This document shows positions 1-8,562 of a stretch of 64,000 bases of DNA, piece after piece; within the stretch, counting starts at the first letter, position 1, and each line of letters starts with the position of its first letter. Both the position numbers and the translations under genes were made by a program. Under the pieces are notes generated by a model, which ran no database searches, was not told the origin of the DNA, and worked only from the letters and a program-made list of their open reading frames with translations. The stretch is taken from positions 1 through 64,000 of the forward strand of contig JBNRMV010000012.1 of assembly GCA_050309775.1 (NCBI GenBank), written 5' to 3'. Source of the DNA: DTU072 sp050309775. Its GTDB lineage: Bacteria; Bacillota; Clostridia; Christensenellales; DTU072.

Positions 1-87
1 TTTTTTGCTATATATACAACCAACGGACTTTGCGGAATAGCAAAAGACGACAATGGAAGGCTTTGGGTTAAAACTTGGTTGCTATAA
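1..87 (+). CDS. truB: tRNA pseudouridine(55) synthase TruB, C-terminal end (partial)
   Basis: The first 87 bases form an open frame entering from outside the window and ending in TAA. The last residues read GLCGIAKDDNGRLWVKTWLL, which resembles the short C-terminal tail of bacterial TruB (a G-I/L-A/G-x-x-x-D-G-x-L pattern). TruB makes pseudouridine 55 in the T-loop of tRNAs. The gene lies 33 bases before ribF, and truB-ribF is a very common Firmicute pair, which supports the call. Only about 28 residues are visible, so no catalytic motif can be checked and the identification rests on tail similarity and neighbourhood. Confidence 0.6.
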   Translation, partial: FFAIYTTNGLCGIAKDDNGRLWVKTWLL

Positions 88-120
88 GATTTATATAGGA
101 TTGGAGGCAAAATAATACAA

Positions 121-996
121 ATGAGCGCTAGCAAAAGTGTACTTGCATTAGGTTTTTTTGACAGTGTGCATACAGGACACAGATATTTGTTGAAAAGAGC
201 AGAGGATATTGCGTTGCAACTTGGCGCAACGCTTCGTGTGCTTACATTTAATGATGATTTTTTTGTCAATCTTGGGCGAAAAGATAAAGAAGTGTACTTA
301 TTGGATGAAAGACTGTCCGTCTTAAATAGCCTTTGCATAAAAAATGTTACCGTGCTTGAGCCTACAAAACAATTCCTTATGCAAACCCCGGAAGAATTTA
401 TGGATTTTCTGCTTGAAATGTCTCCTGCTGCCATTGTTGCAGGCAATGACTATACTTTTGGACGACAGGGCAAGGGCAACATGTCGGCTTTGACGAAATA
501 CATGAAAGCAAAGGGCATATCAGTTTTTGAAATTGATTTGCAAAAGTATCATAAAGAAAAGATTTCTACAACAAAGATAAAAAAATTGCTGGATATCGGC
601 GATATTAAACAAGCAAACCTATTGCTTGGCGATAAATATTTTATAACCGGAACAGTTCAAAAAGGGCGGGGCGTGGGCAGCGGTATCGGTATTCCCACGG
701 CAAATATTTCGGTAAACAATCTTAAGCAACTGCCCAAAGAGGGCGTTTACAAAACACTTACCAAAGCCGGCGAAAAATGCTATCCGTCTGTGACTAATGT
801 CGGAGCGCACCCGACTTTTGAGGACAGGAATTTTAATGTTGAAACGCTGCTTATGGACTTTGAAGGTAATCTTTACGGTGAAAGCATTACGGTATATTTT
901 GAGTCAAGAATCCGTGACATACAAAAATTTGATAGCGCAGAACAACTGGTTATGCAAATTAAGAGCGATATAGCCGCAGCTTTCGGCAAAAATTAA
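121..996 (+). CDS. ribF: Bifunctional riboflavin kinase / FAD synthetase RibF
   Basis: Converts riboflavin to FMN (kinase) and FMN to FAD (adenylyltransferase) in the cytoplasm. The 291-residue length is close to the family norm. The N-terminal nucleotidyltransferase motif GFFDSVHTGH is at residues 11-20, with the second motif near ISTTKIK. The C-terminal flavokinase domain begins near residue 180 and carries GRGVGSGIGIPTANI, the ATP/Mg-binding PTAN signature. The ATG follows a GGAGG at 103-107 with a rather long spacer of 13 bases. It follows truB and precedes an endonuclease IV-like gene by 12 bases, so these genes are probably cotranscribed. Confidence 0.95.
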   Translation: MSASKSVLALGFFDSVHTGHRYLLKRAEDIALQLGATLRVLTFNDDFFVNLGRKDKEVYLLDERLSVLNSLCIKNVTVLEPTKQFLMQTPEEFMDFLLEMSPAAIVAGNDYTFGRQGKGNMSALTKYMKAKGISVFEIDLQKYHKEKISTTKIKKLLDIGDIKQANLLLGDKYFITGTVQKGRGVGSGIGIPTANISVNNLKQLPKEGVYKTLTKAGEKCYPSVTNVGAHPTFEDRNFNVETLLMDFEGNLYGESITVYFESRIRDIQKFDSAEQLVMQIKSDIAAAFGKN

Positions 997-1008
997 AATG
1001 GAGGACAT

Positions 1009-1863
1009 ATGATAAAATTTGGCGTTGCAGGCAATTCAAACAGTTTTTACGAAGAGGGGCATAAGGGCACGATTGACGCTGCAAAATGGTGCAAAGATAG
1101 GAGCATTGAGCTGTTTGAATATTCCTTTGGCAGAGGCATAAGCATGAGCAATGCCACAGCGGAGGCAATCGGCAATGAGTTTTTACAACACAATGTAGAA
1201 CTGTCTATACATGCTCCGTATTTCATAAATTTTGCAAATACCGATGAGCTGATGATAGCAAAGTCAATAAATTATATCACCGCTTGCTTAGATAAGGCGG
1301 CGCACCTGAAAGCGCCCAGAGTGATTTTTCATGCCGCCACCCAAGGAAAGGCAGAAAGGCGGCAAGCCGTGGATACCGCAAAAGAGAATATCAAACTTCT
1401 GATAGACAGAATAGAACAAATAGGCTATAAGGACTTTATTCTATGCCCGGAAACCATGGGAAAAATAGGTCAAATCGGCACCGTTGAGGAAATAATTGAG
1501 TTCTGTAACATGGCGGATTATTTTTATCCATGTATAGATTTCGGGCACATAAACGCAAGGGAACAGGGCATTTTGAAGTCGGCATCGGATTATCAGCAAA
1601 TTATTGACAAGCTGTCCGACCACCTGCCGTCCGAAAAGGTAAAGAATATGCACATACATTTCAGCAAAATTGAGTATGGTAAATCAGGCGAAATAAGACA
1701 TTTGACTTTTGAGGACAAGACCTTTGGTCCGGATTTTGAACCGCTTGCCGAAGTTTTGATAAAAAATGTCCTGCATCCTCACATAATCAGCGAATCTGAC
1801 GGCACACAGGCGGAAGACGCTGTTGAAATGAAAAATATTTATTACAATCTGCTAACAAAATAA
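1009..1863 (+). CDS. Endonuclease IV (Nfo)-like TIM-barrel protein
   Basis: A 284-residue protein of the AP endonuclease family 2 / sugar isomerase TIM-barrel superfamily. Motifs in order match the metal-binding positions of deoxyribonuclease IV: SIHAPYFINFA (compare HAPYLIN), VIFHAAT, ILCPETMGKIGQIGT, YPCIDFGHINA, NMHIHFSKIEYG and a final IISESDG. Nfo cuts DNA at abasic sites using three zinc ions. Several motifs are variants (CPETMGK for LENTAG, FGH for TCH, SESDG for ETP), so it is a divergent member; sugar isomerase activity is possible. It starts at ATG after GGAGG (1000-1004) and sits between ribF and yunB in one likely operon. Confidence 0.75.
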   Translation: MIKFGVAGNSNSFYEEGHKGTIDAAKWCKDRSIELFEYSFGRGISMSNATAEAIGNEFLQHNVELSIHAPYFINFANTDELMIAKSINYITACLDKAAHLKAPRVIFHAATQGKAERRQAVDTAKENIKLLIDRIEQIGYKDFILCPETMGKIGQIGTVEEIIEFCNMADYFYPCIDFGHINAREQGILKSASDYQQIIDKLSDHLPSEKVKNMHIHFSKIEYGKSGEIRHLTFEDKTFGPDFEPLAEVLIKNVLHPHIISESDGTQAEDAVEMKNIYYNLLTK

Positions 1864-1886
1864 CTTTTCAAGCATATATATAATAT

Positions 1887-2561
1887 GTGTTTACGACTAT
1901 AACTGTGCGATACAAAAAACACCGAAAAAAGATACTTGCGCTGGCTGCGCTGGTACTTATTTTGGTGTTATGTTTGTTGTATTATTACAAAATCACCATG
2001 CCTTTTGTTAAAGAAATAGCCGAAGAAACGGTAAAAGTCGAAGCCATCGATATCATAAACGCCGCCAATAAGAAAATTCAGAGAATGGAAGCCTTTTACG
2101 GCGCGCTGTTTGAGGTTGTAAAAAATAATGAAGGGGAAATTGTACTAATAAAAAGCAATTCGGCGCTTATAAATCAAATCAACATGATGGCGCTGTCAGA
2201 AATACAAACTTCTTTGAATGCGCTGAAGGACAGAAAGCTGTCTATACCTATCGGAGCCTTTACGGGCAGCGCTTTGATTGCCGACAAAGGCAGAGATGTT
2301 CCGTTAAAAATATTATCAGTAGGCAAGTGCGATACGGTTTTTCTATCAAAATTCTATGCAACGGGCATAAACCAAACGCTCCACAGGGTTATTATTGATG
2401 TTGAAATAACTATTGATATATTAGTGCCGTGGCATACGCAATCCGTATATACGACTTATCAGATTTTGCTTACCGAAACGGTTATTGCAGGCAAAGTTCC
2501 GCCAACATATTTGGGCAGCGACGGTACCTTTGAGCCTGATTATCTGGACTTAATTCCATAA
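1887..2561 (+). CDS. yunB: Sporulation protein YunB family
   Basis: A 224-residue protein with a basic N-terminus, one membrane helix at about residues 18-34 (LALAALVLILVLCLLYYY) and an outside domain containing the family-like segment AIDIINAANKKI near residues 55-66. YunB of Bacillus subtilis belongs to the sigma-E regulon and its loss impairs sporulation; the molecular role is unknown. The chosen start is GTG at 1887, because no ATG lies before the membrane helix; an internal GTG seven codons later is an alternative. It follows the Nfo-like gene by 23 bases. The recognition rests on topology, length and the conserved INAANxxI segment. Confidence 0.7.
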   Translation: MFTTITVRYKKHRKKILALAALVLILVLCLLYYYKITMPFVKEIAEETVKVEAIDIINAANKKIQRMEAFYGALFEVVKNNEGEIVLIKSNSALINQINMMALSEIQTSLNALKDRKLSIPIGAFTGSALIADKGRDVPLKILSVGKCDTVFLSKFYATGINQTLHRVIIDVEITIDILVPWHTQSVYTTYQILLTETVIAGKVPPTYLGSDGTFEPDYLDLIP

Positions 2562-2598
2562 AGACCTATCTTTTCTTTGCTTTAGGTTCTAATAATAA

Positions 2599-2627
2599 TT
2601 GCTAAACGGCAATAATGGTGTTATACT
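2599..2627 (+). promoter_or_regulatory. Sigma-A-like promoter for pheST
   Basis: TTGCTA at 2599-2604 and TATACT at 2622-2627 are separated by 17 bases. This lies about 30 bases before the pheS start, giving a short leader with AGGAGA at 2646-2651 as ribosome binding site. The 97-base gap before pheS is too short for a T-box leader, so no aminoacylation-responsive riboswitch is seen here. Confidence 0.6.
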
Positions 2628-2657
2628 ATATTTTAATTAAATTTAGGAGAAACCCAT

Positions 2658-3677
2658 ATGCAGGACAGAATTAAACTGATTTTCAAAGATGTTGCTGACA
2701 AGCTAAAAAATGCTCAAAGTCTGCGCAGCATAAATGACATTAGAGTCAGTTTTTTAGGAAAGAATGGTGAAGTTACGGCTCTTTTGAAATCTCTGAAAGA
2801 ATACTCAGCCGAGGAGCGCCCGGCATTCGGCAAGCTGATAAATGAGCTGCGCAATGAAGTTGAGGCCATGATTTTAAGATATGAAACCGAAAAAGCCGAA
2901 AAAGCAAAACAAGAACGGATTAAGAATGAAGAGTTGGACATTACTTTGTCCAAAAAGATCGGGAATGTAGGCGCTTTGCATATATTGAACACCGTCATAA
3001 ATGACATTACGGATATTTTTATTGGCTTAGGCTTTGAAATAAAAGATGGCCCAGAAGTTGAATTTGATTATTACAACTTTGAAGCGCTGAATTTGCCGCA
3101 GGATCACCCTGCGCGCGACACTCAGGATACTTTTTATATTACTGACAACATATTGCTGCGCACACAGACCTCTGCCGTGCAGGTCCACACAATGGAAACC
3201 CAAAAACCCCCGATACGCATAATTTGTCCGGGAAAAGTCTATCGTTCAGACGATGACGCCTCACATTCGCCCATGTTTCAGCAGATAGAAGGGCTGGTAA
3301 TAGACGAAAATATTACGCTATGTGATTTGCAGGGCTTGTTGGACGCATTTGCCAAATCATTTTTTAGTCCGTCGACAAAGACAAGATTGCGTCCGTCATA
3401 TTTTCCTTTCACCGAGCCATCTGTTGAGGTTGACCTAAGTTGCGCCATGTGCGGCGGCAGCGGCTGCCGTTTGTGCAAAGGCACAGGCTGGATAGAAGTG
3501 CTGGGCGCCGGCGTAGTCAACCCTGCTGTGTTGGAGTTCTCCGGCATAGATTCAAATAAGTATTCCGGCATTGCCTTTGGGCTTGGAGTGGAGAGAGCCG
3601 CCATGATAAAATACGGCATACCCGACATGCGTTTGTTCTTTGAGAATGACTTGCGCTTTCTCAAACAATACAGATAG
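2658..3677 (+). CDS. pheS: Phenylalanyl-tRNA synthetase alpha subunit
   Basis: Catalytic subunit of the alpha2-beta2 class II synthetase charging tRNA-Phe. At 339 residues it has normal length. An N-terminal coiled-coil arm (about residues 1-95) is followed by the catalytic core with the diagnostic GPEVEFDYYNFEALNLPQDH, HPARDTQDTFY, motif 2 KVYRSDDDASHSPMFQQIEG and motif 3 GIAFGLGVERAAMIKYGI near the end. The CAMCGGSGCRLCKGTGW cysteine cluster, common in Firmicute PheS, is present near residues 258-274. It starts at ATG after AGGAGA and is nine bases from pheT. Confidence 0.97.
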   Translation: MQDRIKLIFKDVADKLKNAQSLRSINDIRVSFLGKNGEVTALLKSLKEYSAEERPAFGKLINELRNEVEAMILRYETEKAEKAKQERIKNEELDITLSKKIGNVGALHILNTVINDITDIFIGLGFEIKDGPEVEFDYYNFEALNLPQDHPARDTQDTFYITDNILLRTQTSAVQVHTMETQKPPIRIICPGKVYRSDDDASHSPMFQQIEGLVIDENITLCDLQGLLDAFAKSFFSPSTKTRLRPSYFPFTEPSVEVDLSCAMCGGSGCRLCKGTGWIEVLGAGVVNPAVLEFSGIDSNKYSGIAFGLGVERAAMIKYGIPDMRLFFENDLRFLKQYR

Positions 3678-3686
3678 GAGGAAGAC

Positions 3687-6077
3687 ATGAAAGTACCCAT
3701 AAGTTGGTTGAAAGACTTTGTAGACATTACAATATCCGAAAAAGAACTTGCCGACAAGCTGGTTTCTTGCGGATTTGAAATAGAAGAAATTATTTACCAA
3801 AAAGAACAAATAAAAAAAGTCGTAACAGGGCGTATCCTTACCATAGAAAAGCACCCGAATGCCGACAAACTGGCTATTTGTTGCTTGGACATCGGCAACG
3901 GCACAACCCAAGTCGTTACCGCCGCCACAAACATAAAGGTTGGCGACATTGTACCCATGGCGCTGGACGGCGCTTTGCTTGCAGGGGACAAAACAATTCA
4001 CGCAGGCGAATTGCGTGGTATAAAATCTTGCGGTATGCTTTGTTCAGGAGCAGAACTTGACCTGACAGAAAACGACTTTGCAGGCGCAGGTGTTCACGGC
4101 ATACTCATATTGCCCGAAGATACGGCAATTGGCGCCGACATAAACGACATAATCGGCTCAAACGACATTATTTTGGATATTTCTATTACCGCTAACAGAC
4201 AAGACTGCAACAGTATTCTTGGAATTGCCAGAGAAGTTGCGGCGGTCACAAACCAAAAAGTAAAGTATCCGGACTTTTCATTTGAAAGCATCAAGTCCGA
4301 AAATATTAAGGACTGCTTGAGCGTTGAGAATAAAGCGTACGAGCTTTGTTCGAGGTATATGGCAAGGGTAGTGCGCAATGTTGTATTGACTTCTTCCCCC
4401 GATTATATTAAAAGACGGCTGAAAGCCGTTGGTATTCGACCGATAAACAACCTGGTCGATGTGACAAATTATGTTCTTATTGAGATAGGACAGCCGTTAC
4501 ATGCTTTTGATTTGGATTTGCTTGAAAACAAAAAAATTGTCGTCAGAACTGCGCAAAATGATGAAAAGATTGTTGCGCTTGACGGCAAAGAATATTTGCT
4601 GAAAGACAATAATCTGGTTATTTGCGACGCCAAAAAACCTGTCGCCGTAGCCGGAGTAATGGGCGGCGAATATTCGTCAGTCAACAACAACACAAAAAGC
4701 ATAGCTATGGAATCGGCAAACTTTGCCCGTGACAGCGTGCGCCGCACCTCAAAACAACTCAACTTGCGCTCCGACTCATCATTGCGCTTTGAAAAAAGCA
4801 TTGATTTTCTTTCCCAAGAAGCCGGACTAAATAGAGTATTGTCAATTATCGACAAAAACGGCTGGGGGAAGGTTGTTGACGGCGTAATTGATTCAAGAGT
4901 GCATGAAATAAAGCAAAATGTAATAAATTTGCACTATCAGGAAATCAACAAAGTGCTTGGCATTGTCGTTCCCAAACAAACCATTGTCGACATTTTGAAT
5001 TCGCTGGAATTTGTTACAGAGGTATTTGGCGATAATCTTAAAGTAACCGTTCCGCTCTATCGCACCGATGTTGTCGGAGTAAACGACCTTGCAGAGGAAG
5101 TAATACGCATTTATGGCTACGACCACATAAAACCCACGATGCTTTCAAGCACCGAAATTATACGAGGCGGCAAAACTGCGGCTCAAAAGCGTGTAGACAA
5201 AACAAAAGGCGTTTTGACAGCGCATGGAGCATTTGAGCTTGTCAGTTATTCATTTGTGTCGCCAAAAGCATTTGATTTGTTGCATCTTAAAGACAGCAGC
5301 AACTTGCGCAACGCCATAAAAATATTAAATCCGCTTGGCGTGGACTTCTCAGTTATGAGAACAACGCTGTCATACAGCATGATAAAAATTATTGCCGCAA
5401 ACCTTTTGCGAGGCAACAAAAGCGCAAGGTTCTTTGAAGTGGCAAAAACTTATATACCAAAAGAATTGCCGCTGACGGATAGGCCCATTGAGAAATACAA
5501 ACTTTGCATAGGCGCATATGGTGACGGAGAGGATTTTTATTCCATAAAAGCCATAATCGACGATATGTTGAGCGTAAATAACCTGTTTGCAGAATACACT
5601 AGAGCAGATATCGAATACCTGCACCCTGGCAGGAGCGCCAATATCCTCATAAATGGTAAAAATGTCGGATATGTCGGAGAGGTATTTGAAGATGTTGCGG
5701 CGGAGTTTGATATTGACAAGCGGATTTATATTGCAGAACTTGACTGGGAATACATTTTGGATAATGCGCCGTCAATGATAGACTTCAAACCCATGTCAAA
5801 ATATCAGGCAATGGAGAGGGACTTGGCGCTTGTCGTCAGCAAGGATACCGCCGTAAAGTCCGTACTGGACATAATCAAGCAGCAAGGCGGAGAAATTCTG
5901 GAGGATTGCGATGTTTTTGATATTTATGAGGGCGACCAAGTGCCGAAAGGACAAAAAAGCGTGGCAATAAAGTTGAATTTCCGCCATATGAATCGCACTC
6001 TCACCGATGAAGAAGTATCTGTTGTCATAGATAACATGCTTTCAAAACTTAGCGAAATAAATGCAAGGCTCAGATAA
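3687..6077 (+). CDS. pheT: Phenylalanyl-tRNA synthetase beta subunit
   Basis: The 796-residue partner of PheS; it binds tRNA and edits misacylated Tyr-tRNA-Phe. It begins with the typical MKVPISWLKDFVDI, followed by an EMAP/OB tRNA-binding domain (about residues 40-150, including HPNADKLAICCLDIG), the B3/B4 editing region (ANRQDCNSILGIAREVAAVT onward), the B5 domain (IYGYDHIKPTM) and a C-terminal ferredoxin-fold anticodon-binding domain beginning near FKPMSKYQAMERDLALVV. It starts at ATG after AGGAGG at 3676-3681. Its end nearly abuts the U32 peptidase-family gene. Confidence 0.97.
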   Translation: MKVPISWLKDFVDITISEKELADKLVSCGFEIEEIIYQKEQIKKVVTGRILTIEKHPNADKLAICCLDIGNGTTQVVTAATNIKVGDIVPMALDGALLAGDKTIHAGELRGIKSCGMLCSGAELDLTENDFAGAGVHGILILPEDTAIGADINDIIGSNDIILDISITANRQDCNSILGIAREVAAVTNQKVKYPDFSFESIKSENIKDCLSVENKAYELCSRYMARVVRNVVLTSSPDYIKRRLKAVGIRPINNLVDVTNYVLIEIGQPLHAFDLDLLENKKIVVRTAQNDEKIVALDGKEYLLKDNNLVICDAKKPVAVAGVMGGEYSSVNNNTKSIAMESANFARDSVRRTSKQLNLRSDSSLRFEKSIDFLSQEAGLNRVLSIIDKNGWGKVVDGVIDSRVHEIKQNVINLHYQEINKVLGIVVPKQTIVDILNSLEFVTEVFGDNLKVTVPLYRTDVVGVNDLAEEVIRIYGYDHIKPTMLSSTEIIRGGKTAAQKRVDKTKGVLTAHGAFELVSYSFVSPKAFDLLHLKDSSNLRNAIKILNPLGVDFSVMRTTLSYSMIKIIAANLLRGNKSARFFEVAKTYIPKELPLTDRPIEKYKLCIGAYGDGEDFYSIKAIIDDMLSVNNLFAEYTRADIEYLHPGRSANILINGKNVGYVGEVFEDVAAEFDIDKRIYIAELDWEYILDNAPSMIDFKPMSKYQAMERDLALVVSKDTAVKSVLDIIKQQGGEILEDCDVFDIYEGDQVPKGQKSVAIKLNFRHMNRTLTDEEVSVVIDNMLSKLSEINARLR

Positions 6078-6081
6078 AAAA

Positions 6082-8325
6082 ATGGAATTGCTGGCGCCGG
6101 CAGGCGACTTTGTTTCACTTGAGGCGGCGATAAATTGCGGCGCCGACGCTGTCTATTTTGGCGGCAAAAATTTTAACGCAAGAGCCAACGCAGACAATTT
6201 TGAAGATTTGACAAAGGCTGTCCGTCTTTGTCATCTTTTTGGTGTAAAAGCATATTTAACGCTCAATACCGCCCTAAAACAAAACGAAACAGAACAAGCC
6301 AGAGAATATGTCATATCAGCATATGAGGCAGGTATTGACGCTTTTATTATAGCAGATTTGGCGCTGCTTCCGATTATAAAAGAACATGCGCCAAAAGCCG
6401 AAGTACATGCAAGCACGCAAATGGGGGTGCATAATAGAGCGGCGGCTGCGCTTTTTGAAAAAATGGGATTTGACCGCATTATTTTATCCAGAGAGGTCAC
6501 CGTTGAAGATATTATTGATATCAGAAAGCATATTTCCATTGATATCGAAGTCTTTGTCCATGGCTCAATATGCATTGGGTTTTCGGGGGCATGCTTGTTT
6601 TCAAGCATGCTGACGGGCAACAGCGGTAATAGGGGCAGATGTCTGCAACTGTGCCGCCAAAAATATCATGCGGAAATATACGGTAAAAGACAAGCAAGCG
6701 GCTTTTTGTTGTCGCCAAAAGACCTTTGCATGATAGAGCGGCTTGACGAATTGAAAAAAGCCGGCGTAAACTCCTTAAAAATTGAGGGCAGGCTGAAACG
6801 CGCGGAATATGTGGCGGCAGTCGTATCTGAATACAAAAAAGCCTTGCAAAACTCCGATTATGACATAGAGGTAATGAAAAAAATGTTTAATCGGGGGGAT
6901 TTTACCGCAGGATACGATGCGGATACGCATTTAATATATCCCTCTGCGCCCAATCATATAGGCGTACCCGTCGGCAAAGTCATAAAAGTTCAAAACGGTT
7001 ATGCCGTACTAAAAACGAATAAGCCTATTCTAGATGATGACGGCTTCAAAATTCTTCGTGAATGTAGGGAAATAGGAGGTTTTTCAGGCAAGGGGGCAAA
7101 AGCCGACGGCAACGGAATGTATAAGGTGCTTGACACTATGGACGCTCAAGCAGGCGATACGGTAAGCATTACTACCGATAGCGCTATCAATGACAGTTAT
7201 ATGCGTATCAAAAGAAAACTACCGGTGGAATTTGAAGTTACGCTTATAGCAGGGCAAGCTGCGTCAATCATAGCAAAGTACGATAAAATCAAAGTATTGT
7301 ATACGGGAAAAATTGTCGATACAGCAAGGACGGCGCCTTTGTCAAAGGAAAAGATAGCTATACAGCTGGACAGGCTGGGGGACACGGTATTTTCCATGAA
7401 AAGCATAGATATCAGTACTCAAAACGCATTTATGCCTCTTTCTGCGCTTAACGAACTGAAAAGGAATGTCATAGAATTGCTTGAACAAAAAATATTGCAG
7501 GAATATGACAGCCTACGCAAACCTTCAAGAAAATATAATCTGCCGACAATTTTCGAAAATGACAAAAAGACGGTAACAAAACTTAGCGGTATATTTGTTG
7601 AAGTTGATTGCCCGTCAAAACTTACCGACTACCTATTGAATAATATAAAACTTATAGTTTATGCTCCATCAGAATTTTCAATCGAGGCAGCAAAAGACTT
7701 TTTGGCAGCCGCCAAGCGAGAGGACAATGTGATTTTCATAAAATTGCCGATTTTCGCAAGATTTTATACATTGGCTAGCTTGAAAAACATAAGTATTCTA
7801 TTTTCTGGCATAATTTGTAATAATTATTATGCAATCCAGCTTGCTTTGGAGTGTAATTTGCCTTTTGTTTTGTCCTACAATATGAACCTTATGAATAAAG
7901 CCAATCCGATATTGCGGTATTCCGCCAACAAAGTCATATCAGTGGAGCTATTAAAAGAAGAAATACCCTTTCAAAAGGGTTTAATATATGCATACGGGAA
8001 TTTGCCGCTGATGTACTTTGCGCATTGTCCACGGAAGACCGCCAATCAGGTTTGCGGTGAATGTCAAGGACCCCTTGAAATAAAGGATAAAAAAGGGTAT
8101 TATATAGTCAATACAATAAAATTTGCCGGTCAATGTCTTCATGAGATGAAAAACGGCATAAAAACCAATGTCGGCAGCCGAATGTTGGGAAAATATGATG
8201 CCTATTTGGATTTTACTCAAATGTCAACCAAAGATATTGACGCTTTATTAAAAGAATACATTGACGGCTCCCATGTTCCAAGCGGTATATATACGCTGAA
8301 CCACTTGATACGGGGAGTGAGGTAA
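6082..8325 (+). CDS. U32 family peptidase-like protein (RlhA/TrhP type, DUF3656-containing)
   Basis: A large U32-family protein of 747 residues. It opens with the family start MELLAPAGDFVSLEAAINCG and GADAVYFGGKNFNARANADNF. The signature region FVHGSICIGFSGACLFSS and GNSGNRGRCLQLCRQ supplies the cysteines that coordinate an iron-sulfur cluster in RlhA/TrhP-type enzymes, and a further cysteine set lies at HCPRKTANQVCGECQG. Characterised members hydroxylate RNA bases (23S C2501, tRNA U34); older literature calls them collagenases. The middle part probably corresponds to DUF3656. The start is ATG at 6082, four bases after pheT; an in-frame ATG at 6061 would overlap pheT and is less likely given the family N-terminus. 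Confidence 0.85.
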   Translation: MELLAPAGDFVSLEAAINCGADAVYFGGKNFNARANADNFEDLTKAVRLCHLFGVKAYLTLNTALKQNETEQAREYVISAYEAGIDAFIIADLALLPIIKEHAPKAEVHASTQMGVHNRAAAALFEKMGFDRIILSREVTVEDIIDIRKHISIDIEVFVHGSICIGFSGACLFSSMLTGNSGNRGRCLQLCRQKYHAEIYGKRQASGFLLSPKDLCMIERLDELKKAGVNSLKIEGRLKRAEYVAAVVSEYKKALQNSDYDIEVMKKMFNRGDFTAGYDADTHLIYPSAPNHIGVPVGKVIKVQNGYAVLKTNKPILDDDGFKILRECREIGGFSGKGAKADGNGMYKVLDTMDAQAGDTVSITTDSAINDSYMRIKRKLPVEFEVTLIAGQAASIIAKYDKIKVLYTGKIVDTARTAPLSKEKIAIQLDRLGDTVFSMKSIDISTQNAFMPLSALNELKRNVIELLEQKILQEYDSLRKPSRKYNLPTIFENDKKTVTKLSGIFVEVDCPSKLTDYLLNNIKLIVYAPSEFSIEAAKDFLAAAKREDNVIFIKLPIFARFYTLASLKNISILFSGIICNNYYAIQLALECNLPFVLSYNMNLMNKANPILRYSANKVISVELLKEEIPFQKGLIYAYGNLPLMYFAHCPRKTANQVCGECQGPLEIKDKKGYYIVNTIKFAGQCLHEMKNGIKTNVGSRMLGKYDAYLDFTQMSTKDIDALLKEYIDGSHVPSGIYTLNHLIRGVR

Positions 8326-8360
8326 CTTAAAAAAATGCGCAATAATATGATTGTTTAAGA

Positions 8361-8453
8361 GATGTTTGGAACTGCTTTGGGTGTCAAGTAACTAATAAAA
8401 GTACAGCCTTCACATAGATGTTCGCAACTAAAGGCGTAAAGTAACTTATAAAA
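8361..8453. repeat. Short imperfect direct repeat between U32 and mutS2 genes
   Basis: Two degenerate copies of about 36-40 bases begin at 8361 and 8417. Both contain GATGTT, CAACT or GAACT, and AAGTAACT followed by TATAAAA or AATAAAA. They lie in the 237-base gap before mutS2, which otherwise shows no gene and no clear terminator. The function is unknown; this may be an eroded duplication. Confidence 0.4.
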
Positions 8454-8562
8454 AAGCGCTGCAGGTTGTGAAAGGACATTAAATTAGGTGTAAAAAGATT
8501 ATAAAAACAGGGTTGACCAATAATAAATAAAGAATACAACAATCTATACAAAGGTACAAAAA

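Noticed and set aside
1..120. rRNA or additional tRNA genes elsewhere in the window
   Set aside because: Intergenic gaps were read for cloverleaf and rRNA core sequences; only tRNA-Trp was found.
2562..2657. T-box riboswitch before pheS
   Set aside because: The gap is under 100 bases and has no specifier stem, T-box sequence or terminator; a plain promoter explains it.
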